A stretch of DNA of 10,364 nucleotides. Source: Bacillota bacterium. Lineage in GTDB: Bacteria; Bacillota; Peptococcia; Peptococcales; Peptococcaceae. Positions 1-5,989 of this stretch are shown here, in pieces. The notes under the pieces are model-generated. The model was not told where the DNA came from. It made no database searches and worked only from the letters and a program-made list of their open reading frames with translations. How positions within the stretch are numbered: the stretch's first letter is position 1; the number at the start of each line of letters is the position of its first letter. Location: NCBI GenBank assembly GCA_023443145.1, contig JAEZVS010000060.1, positions 1-10,364 of the forward strand, in the 5' to 3' direction. A program made the translations under genes and the position numbers.

Positions 1-968
1 CTTTAGGACTAACAATATGGACAGGTTGCGGGCAAAAGAAAGATGTGGAAAGCCAATCGGATTCGTCTGCAGTGAAGCAACAAACGGAAGAGGCCACCGA
101 AATCCGTGTAGGCATGTTGTCTATCGATGATGTACTGCCTTTGGTGGTTGCTCAGAAAGACGGACTTTTTGAAAAACACGGCGTTAAAGTAAAACTCTAT
201 CCCTTTAAAAGCAGCTCGGATCAATCCAAAGCTTTTGAAGCTGGTGAGCTGGATGTGGTGATGAACGATATGGTGGTGCAAAGCCTTATGAAAAAAGGCG
301 GCACCGATACCAAAGTGGTGGCCATGGCCTTTGGCGCCACGCCAAAAGAAGGTCGCTTCGTTGTCGTGTCTTCTCCAAAATCTAATATCACAAAACCGGA
401 AGATTTGGAAGGACACACAGTGGCCATTTCGACCAATACGATGATGGATTATTTGCTATCTTCCTATGAAAAACATTTGGGACTGGATGCCGAACACATT
501 AAAACCGTCAATATTCCTGATCTGGTCCTTCGTATGGAGACCGTCATTGCCGGTAAAGATGTTGATGCAGCTATTTTGCCGGATCCCTTGGCGTCAATGG
601 CAATAAAAGAGGGATGCCACGCCGTTATTGATGATACTCAGTTGAATGAGAATTTCTCTCAGTCTGTCATCTTAGCACAGCAAACCGTCATCGATAAACA
701 TCCTAAAGAATTGCAAAAATTCTTAGATGCTTATTTTGAAGCCATGACGAAAATCAATGAACATCCGGACGACTATCGTGCGCTGGCAATTGAAAATGGC
801 AGAGTGCCTCAACCGTTGCAGGACAGCTATGTTGTTCCCACATATACGCCGAAAAGCATTCCCGATAAAGACGATGTCAAGCGTGTCAATGACTGGTTGG
901 TTTCCAGAGGATTGCTTGAAAAACCCTATCAGTATGCAGATTTGGTTGACAAGGCATTTGTAAAGTAA
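1..968 (+). CDS. ABC importer substrate-binding lipoprotein, NMT1/THI5-like (5' end outside the window)
   Basis: This is the extracytoplasmic binding protein of an ABC importer, anchored by a lipid to the outer face of the membrane. The reading frame is open from base 3. Before the internal GTG at 45 it already reads LTIWTGCGQKK, the end of a lipoprotein signal peptide with the lipidated cysteine at 27-29. The real start is therefore left of the window, and GTG 45 is not the start. The mature part has the NMT1/THI5-like layout: an IRVGML strand, a region reading GLFEKHGVKVKL, AGELDVV in the first lobe, and GKDVDAAILPDP leading into the second. This family includes proteins for sulfonates, taurine, pyrimidine thiamine precursors and other small ligands, and the ligand cannot be told from sequence. 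The ATPase starts 4 bases after the stop and the permease follows. The family call is firm; the substrate is unknown. Confidence 0.88.
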   Translation, partial: LGLTIWTGCGQKKDVESQSDSSAVKQQTEEATEIRVGMLSIDDVLPLVVAQKDGLFEKHGVKVKLYPFKSSSDQSKAFEAGELDVVMNDMVVQSLMKKGGTDTKVVAMAFGATPKEGRFVVVSSPKSNITKPEDLEGHTVAISTNTMMDYLLSSYEKHLGLDAEHIKTVNIPDLVLRMETVIAGKDVDAAILPDPLASMAIKEGCHAVIDDTQLNENFSQSVILAQQTVIDKHPKELQKFLDAYFEAMTKINEHPDDYRALAIENGRVPQPLQDSYVVPTYTPKSIPDKDDVKRVNDWLVSRGLLEKPYQYADLVDKAFVK

Positions 969-972
969 AACG

Positions 973-1716
973 ATGGATAAGATCTATGAACTTAGGGACG
1001 TTGGTTTCTATTATAAGACCCAAGGGGCTGCCGCAACCCCTTGGGTTTTTCAAAATGTGTCGTTTTCCATTAATAAAGGGGAACGATGGGCAATCATTGG
1101 GCCTTCCGGCTGCGGTAAAAGCACTCTTTTGCACATGTTGGCAGGACTCAAACCGCCTTCAAGCGGCAACCTGTTCTTTCATGGTACGTCTTTAATAAAA
1201 CCTCAGCCCCAAATTCAGTTGGTCTTTCAAGAATATGGGCTTTTTCCGTGGAAGACGGTCACACAAAATTTGGCGCTCCCTTTAAAACTGCAAGGCTTGG
1301 AGCAAAGTGAAATCAAACGTCGGACGAATGCGATACTAAACATTTTGGGAATGTCACACTTAAGTAAACACCTCCCGAATGCCCTTTCCGGTGGACAACA
1401 GCAACGTGTGGCCTTCGGACGAGCCATGATCAGCCAACCGGAAGTGATCTTAATGGATGAACCGTTTTCTGCCTTAGACACGGTGACACGGCTGACATTG
1501 CATCATTTTGTACAGGAGGAAACAGAACGCTTGGGAATCACATCGGTCTTAGTGACACATCAGATTGAAGAAGCGGTCGAAATGGCCGACCATATTCTGG
1601 TTTTTTCCAAAAAAAGCCGAGCACCACTGGTGCGTGTGCTTCGAGAAGAAGAAAGATGTGCGCCGAATGCAGTCGTCAATGAATTAATGGAGCATTTTAA
1701 AGAGGAGGGGCAATGA
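973..1716 (+). CDS. ABC importer ATPase, SsuB/TauB-like
   Basis: This cytoplasmic ATP-hydrolysing subunit, 247 residues long, powers the importer encoded on either side. Motifs appear in order: Walker A GPSGCGKST at residues 43-51, Q-loop glutamine 86 in VFQEYGLFPW, signature LSGGQQQR at 138-145, Walker B ILMDEPF at 159-165, D-loop SALD at 166-169 and H-loop histidine 196. All catalytic residues are present. There is no C-terminal CBS pair, so it is the nitrate/sulfonate/taurine type rather than an OpuA/OpuC ATPase. The ATG at 973 follows the binding-protein stop by 4 bases without a good ribosome binding site, so translational coupling is likely. The N-terminal strand (YELRDVGFYY) is normal for the family, which supports this start. 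Its first codons contain a terminator-like hairpin, listed separately. Its last 4 bases overlap the permease gene. Confidence 0.95.
   Translation: MDKIYELRDVGFYYKTQGAAATPWVFQNVSFSINKGERWAIIGPSGCGKSTLLHMLAGLKPPSSGNLFFHGTSLIKPQPQIQLVFQEYGLFPWKTVTQNLALPLKLQGLEQSEIKRRTNAILNILGMSHLSKHLPNALSGGQQQRVAFGRAMISQPEVILMDEPFSALDTVTRLTLHHFVQEETERLGITSVLVTHQIEEAVEMADHILVFSKKSRAPLVRVLREEERCAPNAVVNELMEHFKEEGQ
1015..1050 (+). terminator. Terminator-like hairpin inside the ATPase gene
   Basis: ACCCAAGGGG (1018-1027) and CCCCTTGGGT (1037-1046) form a perfect 10-bp stem with a 9-base loop. The stem can extend to 13 bp using 1015-1017 with 1047-1049, including one G-U pair. T residues run from 1046 to 1050. The form is that of an intrinsic terminator, but it lies at codons 15-26 of an intact gene. 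Because only 4 bases separate the binding-protein gene from the ATPase gene, a partial terminator or 3'-end stabiliser for the upstream message would have to sit here. That function is inference; the stem is seen directly. Confidence 0.4.
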
Positions 1717-2459
1717 AGCGTTATATATCAAGTCTTCTGACCACAATGATATTGGTGTTGTTGTGGCATGTTGCCAGCATCTGGCTTCATCAACCTTTTT
1801 TGCCCACACCCTGGTCATCTTGTCAAGCTTTTGTCAAGATGTTTGTAGAAGGTGGTCTTGTGACATCTTTTATGATAAGCTTTATTCGTGTAGGGCTCAG
1901 CACTGTCATTGCAATATGCCTGGCCGTGCCCATGGCTGTTTGGATGGGACGTTGTCCTCAGGTGGATCAACTTTTTTCACCTTTTGTCACAGTGTTGTAT
2001 CCGCTTCCTAAGGTGGTGTTTTTACCAATCTTTGTTGTCCTATTGGGGTTGGGCAACTTACCAAAAATCTTGCTCATCACCTTAATTATATTCTTTCAGA
2101 TATTGGTGGTGGTGCGTGATTCTGTGCGCGCCATACCGCAGGAAAGTCTTTTGGCCATGCATGCCCTTTCGCTGAAAAAGAGAGATGTATTTGTTCATCT
2201 TGTTGGTCCCTGGTTATTACCGGATTTGCTTACATCTCTGCGTGTATCCAGCGGAACGGCCATTGCAGTGCTGTTTTTCGCCGAAACATTTGCAGCCTTT
2301 GACGGCTTGGGCTACCTTATTTTAGACGGAATGGAACGTCGAGATTATGCCGATATGTATGCTGCCGTGATGGCGTTGTCCTTATTGGGCATTTTGTTTT
2401 ATCGTATTTTTTACGTCTTAGAAAAAAAATGTTGTCAATGGAAACGTCAGCATGATTGA
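1713..2459 (+). CDS. ABC importer permease, SsuC/TauC-like
   Basis: This membrane subunit, 248 residues long, forms the channel of the importer with the preceding ATPase and binding protein. It has about six hydrophobic segments, roughly at residues 5-24, 51-75, 86-112, 117-135, 181-200 and 215-236. The cytoplasmic EAA-type loop that docks on the ATPase lies at about 145-178 (LLAMHALSLKKRD ... PWLLPDLLTSLRV). The usual glycine of that loop appears replaced by Leu-Ser here, which is a modest departure. The segment ETFAAFDGLGYLI at 191-203 is typical of the BPD_transp_1 family. The ATG overlaps the ATPase stop by 4 bases (ATGA) and is preceded by GAGGAGGGG, so the two are translationally coupled. 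A basic, cysteine-containing tail ends the protein. Confidence 0.93.
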   Translation: MKRYISSLLTTMILVLLWHVASIWLHQPFLPTPWSSCQAFVKMFVEGGLVTSFMISFIRVGLSTVIAICLAVPMAVWMGRCPQVDQLFSPFVTVLYPLPKVVFLPIFVVLLGLGNLPKILLITLIIFFQILVVVRDSVRAIPQESLLAMHALSLKKRDVFVHLVGPWLLPDLLTSLRVSSGTAIAVLFFAETFAAFDGLGYLILDGMERRDYADMYAAVMALSLLGILFYRIFYVLEKKCCQWKRQHD

Positions 2460-2466
2460 CCAAACC

Positions 2467-2474
2467 GGAAGGAG
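2467..2474 (+). promoter_or_regulatory. Ribosome binding site that sets the start of the repeat lipoprotein
   Basis: GGAAGGAG lies 8 bases before ATG 2483. A TTG at 2456 is in frame further upstream, but it precedes this site and would add residues in front of the signal peptide, so ATG 2483 (or the adjacent ATG 2486) is the likely start. Confidence 0.75.
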
Positions 2475-2482
2475 TGTCGTTG

Positions 2483-3799
2483 ATGATGCGCCATATCCTT
2501 AAAGTTTTGCCTCTCATCTTCTTTGCGATTCTTTTGAGCGGCTGCTCTTTTGTTTTCGCTGATCCGGATGCGCTTATCGCCCCGCCGGCAAGTGACGTTC
2601 ATGAATTTAAAGAGCGTCAACTGATTATTTCCTTACTGTCGGATGGAGAACAAATGACCACACCGAAAGATATGCAAGACCCGTCTCCGGTGGTCAATTT
2701 GGATGTGGACGGTGACGGATCTAAAGAAAAAATCATTTTTTGGAAAATGAGCAATGGCTTTCAAGTGGGGTATACGGTTTTAAAAGAGAAAAATAGCGGT
2801 AATTGGGGTATTATGGATCAAAAGAAAATATCGGGCCGCGATATTGTTTGTTTTAATGTCATTGACATGGATAAAGACGGACGACCTGAAATCTTTTTCG
2901 GGGTGGAAAGCGGCGGATACAATACCCTCTATATTTTTAAACTCCATGAAGATATTTATCAGAAAATCGATCAGATGAATTACTCATTGCTTTGTTTTAG
3001 CCAACTGCCCGCAAGAGAGGCGCCAAGTATTATTTGTGCGCTTTCCAACACATCCGGTGATGTCAGTTCAACGGATCTCAATATGTATGAATGGGAAAAC
3101 CAAGGCTTTTCTCGAACATTTCATAAAACATATGATGGCTTTTGCCAAGAAATGAATTACGGTGCCATTGATTTAAGCACACCCGGTTTGATTTTGGCCA
3201 TGACTTCTGATTCGAGTAGCGTGAACGTCATGCTGTTGGCTTTAAAACAAAAAGGCTTTAAAGAAGTGCTTCACCGTGAAGTGATTTATGTGAACGCCAT
3301 GGCCGAGCGAAAAGGCAGCATCATTCAAGATATCAACAATGACGGCGTGCTGGATATTCTATCGGTGCGTCCCCCGGCAGATGCCTCAAAGCGCGAGCCC
3401 AGAGAGTTTTTACAAATTTGGCGCACATGGAACGGTCATGATGAGTTGGTACCCATTTACGCAGTGATCGACAACAAGTCGGATGGATACACTTTTACGG
3501 TGCCGACGGAATGGCTTCCACATTTAAGTTATCATTACGTTTCAGAAAAAGGCATCAGTCAGCTGCGATTTTATGATGACAGTGCGGGGAGTATAGAAGA
3601 ACCTGCCTTCACATTAATGACCAGTGAACTGCGCAATAAATCTGATCTGGAGCGCTTTAAGAATCAGTATGTTATTTTGGGTACCTCTCAAACCCAACAG
3701 CGTATATATGTGGTGAAAGCCAATAAAAAAAGCATCAATCAACATCCTGTACAGGTGAAGGAAATAGCCGAAAACTTTAAAATTGAAGGAGGCCAATAA
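2483..3799 (+). CDS. Lipoprotein with FG-GAP/VCBS-like calcium-loop repeats
   Basis: The product is a 438-residue surface lipoprotein of unknown exact role. Residues 1-20 form a signal peptide ending in the lipobox LLSGC, with lipidated Cys21. Three acidic loops of the integrin-like or dockerin-like type follow: DVDGDGSKE at 74-82, DMDKDGRPE at 128-136 and DINNDGVLD at 283-291. Each is followed by a hydrophobic strand (KIIFW, IFFGV, ILSV), as in FG-GAP/VCBS beta-propeller blades that bind calcium. The stretches between are strand-rich and probably hold degenerate blades. It starts 23 bases after the permease stop and ends 1 base before the response regulator, so it is placed with both the transporter and the two-component system. 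A role as surface sensor or accessory to the downstream kinase is inference from position only. Signal peptide and repeats are clear; function is not. Confidence 0.82.
   Translation: MMRHILKVLPLIFFAILLSGCSFVFADPDALIAPPASDVHEFKERQLIISLLSDGEQMTTPKDMQDPSPVVNLDVDGDGSKEKIIFWKMSNGFQVGYTVLKEKNSGNWGIMDQKKISGRDIVCFNVIDMDKDGRPEIFFGVESGGYNTLYIFKLHEDIYQKIDQMNYSLLCFSQLPAREAPSIICALSNTSGDVSSTDLNMYEWENQGFSRTFHKTYDGFCQEMNYGAIDLSTPGLILAMTSDSSSVNVMLLALKQKGFKEVLHREVIYVNAMAERKGSIIQDINNDGVLDILSVRPPADASKREPREFLQIWRTWNGHDELVPIYAVIDNKSDGYTFTVPTEWLPHLSYHYVSEKGISQLRFYDDSAGSIEEPAFTLMTSELRNKSDLERFKNQYVILGTSQTQQRIYVVKANKKSINQHPVQVKEIAENFKIEGGQ
3786..3792 (+). promoter_or_regulatory. Ribosome binding site that sets the start of the response regulator
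   Basis: AAGGAGG lies 8 bases before ATG 3801 and overlaps the end of the lipoprotein gene. An upstream in-frame TTG at 3783 would place this site inside the gene and add six residues not expected before the first receiver strand (KILVVEDE), so ATG 3801 is preferred. Confidence 0.85.
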
Positions 3800-3800
3800 T

Positions 3801-4499
3801 ATGCCGACCAAAATTTTAGTGGTGGAAGATGAAGAGGCCATTCGTGGTTTTATAAAAGTCAATTTAAAACGAAACAATTTTGACGTCATAGAAGCAGACA
3901 GCGGCGAAAAAGCGTTGGAAGTTTTAGATGAAACTGTAGATGTCATTTTGCTGGATGTCATGCTCCCGGGCATTGATGGCTTTGAAGTCTGCCAAAAAGC
4001 CAGAGAATCTTTTCCTCAATTGGGCATCATTATTTTGACAGCGAAAGGCCAAGAAGAAAATAAAATTGAAGGTTTGGAAGTGGGCGCAGACGATTATATT
4101 GTGAAGCCTTTCAGCCCCAAAGAGCTTTTGGCACGCATCAATTCTCTTTTAAGACGTTTGTCCATTAAAGTGGAAGATGTCCAGGAAGATGCCAATGAAA
4201 TTTCTTCCGGCATTTTTAAATTGGTGATTGATGAAAGGCGCTTTGCCAAAAATGGTGAAGAAATTGAGTTGACACCTATTGAGTTTTCGTTGGTTCGATA
4301 CTTTATGGAAAACTCTAATAAAGCCATCCATCGCGATGAAATCCTAAACAACGTTTGGGGTTACAATTACGTTGGTGATTTTAAGATTGTTGATGTGAAT
4401 ATCAGACGCATCCGTCAAAAAATAGAAGATGATCCTTCTGACCCGAAATACATTGAAAAAGTTTGGGGCTATGGTTATCGGTGGTGGGGCGGTGAATAA
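3801..4499 (+). CDS. OmpR/PhoB-family response regulator
   Basis: This is a cytoplasmic DNA-binding regulator of 232 residues, the usual length for the family. The receiver domain spans about residues 3-118: acidic pocket E9/D10, phospho-acceptor D52 in LLDVMLPG, T80 in IILTA and K102 in YIVKPF, so it should be phosphorylatable. A short linker leads to a winged-helix domain at about 133-230. That domain shows ELTPIEFSLVRYF, the recognition-helix region VVDVNIRRIRQKIE (with I197 in place of the first V) and the closing hairpin VWGYGYRW. Its partner is the kinase that begins 2 bases after its stop. It starts 1 base after the lipoprotein stop. Its targets cannot be read from this window; autoregulation of the cluster or control of the neighbouring transporters is plausible but untested. 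Confidence 0.95.
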   Translation: MPTKILVVEDEEAIRGFIKVNLKRNNFDVIEADSGEKALEVLDETVDVILLDVMLPGIDGFEVCQKARESFPQLGIIILTAKGQEENKIEGLEVGADDYIVKPFSPKELLARINSLLRRLSIKVEDVQEDANEISSGIFKLVIDERRFAKNGEEIELTPIEFSLVRYFMENSNKAIHRDEILNNVWGYNYVGDFKIVDVNIRRIRQKIEDDPSDPKYIEKVWGYGYRWWGGE

Positions 4500-4501
4500 T
4501 T

Positions 4502-5908
4502 GTGCCCAGCATCGGTCATAAACTGACTGCCAGCTATATTTTTATCAGTCTGGTAACGGTCATCATCATGGAGTGTCTCTTTTTCATGGCGGTATATCAG
4601 TATTATGTGTCGGGGATGAGCCAAACCTTAGTCAATCATGCGGAAGCAAGCGCAGCCATGTTCAACCGTTATGCGCCGAAAGGAGACATGAGCGCCAAAT
4701 CAAAATTTATTTATGACAATATGAAAATTGATGAAGCGGCATTGGTTGAAATTTTTGATACCAACAGTCATTTTGTTATCAACAACATTGGCGATACGAG
4801 CCATCACATTGCCCTTACAGAAGACTATGAAAAAGCCTTAAAAGGCACCACTTCCGTGTGGAGAGGGCATATAGACACCGGCGAATCTATTATATCTGTT
4901 TCGGCGCCCTTAATAGATAGGGATAAAGTGGTGGGTGTGGTGCGTTATATTTCATCAACATCCGGCGCTAATGCTATGCTGCGTTCCAATGTGATATTGG
5001 CTGTGATTATCGGTTTGATTATTGTCGTATTTGCTGCACTTCTAGGTTATATGATGAGCGCGCGTATTTTGATACCGGTACGCGACTTGATGCGGGTGAC
5101 AAGAGAAATCACCAAAGGCAATCTTAAGGCACGGGCCAATGTATACTATGACGATGAATTCGGTCAATTGGCTGAAACGATGAATGTTATGACCGAAGAA
5201 ATTCAACGCTCAGACCAAGCCAAATCAGACTTTATTTCCAGTGTGTCTCATGAATTGCGTACGCCATTGACATCCATCAAAGGATGGGCGGAAACTATGG
5301 AAGATCCTCTTACCGATAGTGAGACCGCAAAATTGGGTATGGCTATTATAGAGCGCGAAACCAATCGATTAATACATTTGGTCAATGATTTGCTGGATTT
5401 TTCTCAGATTCAATCCGGACGTATTCATCTCCATAAGGAGACCATGTGGATCGATGGATTTTTAGAGGAAATTTATAATCAATTCGTCGATCGCGCCAAA
5501 CGAGAAAATGTGACTTTAAAATTTAAACTCGACAGTGAAGATGCGATGATATTCGGTGATGAAAACCGCTTATGCCAGGTGATCATTAATATTGTGGACA
5601 ATGCTTTTAAATTTGTCAGCGGTCGAACCCGGCCTCAAATCACCATACAGTCTCATACTTTAGATGCACATGTGGTGATTACAGTGGAAGACAACGGTCT
5701 GGGTATGTCTTCGGCGGATTTGGCGCACGTCAAAGAAAAATTTTACAAAGGAAAAAGCAAACGTTCCGGTACAGGCATCGGCCTTTCTGTGGCCAATGAA
5801 ATTGTCGAGTTACACGACGGAATGCTTTATATTGATAGCATCCGAGGCATCGGCACCAAGGTGTCGGTGGTGCTTCCTTTTTCAACCAAGGAACACACGA
5901 ATTATTAG
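4502..5908 (+). CDS. Membrane sensor histidine kinase
   Basis: This 468-residue kinase is the partner of the preceding regulator. A first membrane helix lies at about 10-32 and an extracytoplasmic sensor of about 130 residues at 33-162. A second helix at about 163-186 is followed by HAMP at about 187-237. The sensor has PAS/Cache-like features such as LVEIFDTNSHFVINN and ISVSAPLIDRDKVVGVVRYI. The dimerisation domain carries H250 in SVSHELRTPL. The ATP-binding domain has N367 in the N box (VDNAFKF), DNGLG at 397-401 (G1) and GTGIGL at 423-428 (G2). No cytoplasmic PAS domain is seen. The start is GTG, 2 bases after the regulator stop, with only a weak binding site, which suggests coupled translation. 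The ligand is unknown. The lipoprotein encoded two genes upstream is a candidate partner for the sensor domain. Confidence 0.95.
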   Translation: MPSIGHKLTASYIFISLVTVIIMECLFFMAVYQYYVSGMSQTLVNHAEASAAMFNRYAPKGDMSAKSKFIYDNMKIDEAALVEIFDTNSHFVINNIGDTSHHIALTEDYEKALKGTTSVWRGHIDTGESIISVSAPLIDRDKVVGVVRYISSTSGANAMLRSNVILAVIIGLIIVVFAALLGYMMSARILIPVRDLMRVTREITKGNLKARANVYYDDEFGQLAETMNVMTEEIQRSDQAKSDFISSVSHELRTPLTSIKGWAETMEDPLTDSETAKLGMAIIERETNRLIHLVNDLLDFSQIQSGRIHLHKETMWIDGFLEEIYNQFVDRAKRENVTLKFKLDSEDAMIFGDENRLCQVIINIVDNAFKFVSGRTRPQITIQSHTLDAHVVITVEDNGLGMSSADLAHVKEKFYKGKSKRSGTGIGLSVANEIVELHDGMLYIDSIRGIGTKVSVVLPFSTKEHTNY

Positions 5909-5926
5909 ACGGCGAAAGATCACAAA

Positions 5927-5940
5927 CAACGCTTGCGTTG
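5927..5940 (+). repeat. Perfect inverted repeat in the kinase/OpuBC gap
   Basis: CAACGC (5927-5932) and GCGTTG (5935-5940) are separated by TT. As DNA this is a 14-base palindrome-like site that could bind a dimeric protein. As RNA the 2-base loop is too tight unless the inner pair opens. The right arm GCGTT can instead pair with AACGC at 5955-5959. Confidence 0.4.
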
Positions 5941-5954
5941 ACCACATAGCGGGT

Positions 5955-5974
5955 AACGCACGCGTGTTTTTTTT
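5955..5974 (+). terminator. Possible weak intrinsic terminator after the kinase gene
   Basis: AACGC (5955-5959) and GTGTT (5964-5968) form a 5-bp stem, including one G-U pair, with loop ACGC. The T tract runs from 5967 to 5974, eight T. The short stem makes strong termination unlikely; partial termination between the two-component operon and the OpuBC gene is possible. Confidence 0.35.
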
Positions 5975-5975
5975 G

Positions 5976-5981
5976 AAAGGA
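5976..5981 (+). promoter_or_regulatory. Ribosome binding site that favours a GTG start for the OpuBC gene
   Basis: AAAGGA is the only purine-rich site ahead of the gene. It touches the ATG at 5981, leaving no spacer, but lies 8 bases before the in-frame GTG at 5990. The GTG is therefore preferred; choosing the ATG instead would add three residues. Confidence 0.6.
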
Positions 5982-5989
5982 TGAGCCGC

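Noticed and set aside
9..416. Open frame of 135 codons on the minus strand
   Set aside because: It is the shadow of the binding-protein gene, rich in His and Phe in a way typical of antisense translation, with no recognisable domain.
1816..1841. Inverted repeat CATCTTG/CAAGATG with direct repeat TTGTCAAG in the permease gene
   Set aside because: The arms are short, the loop is 12 bases and it lies well inside a coding sequence; chance is the simplest explanation.
5938..5943. TTGACC as a -35 element before the OpuBC gene
   Set aside because: No -10-like hexamer is found at 16 to 18 bases downstream, where the sequence is GC-rich.
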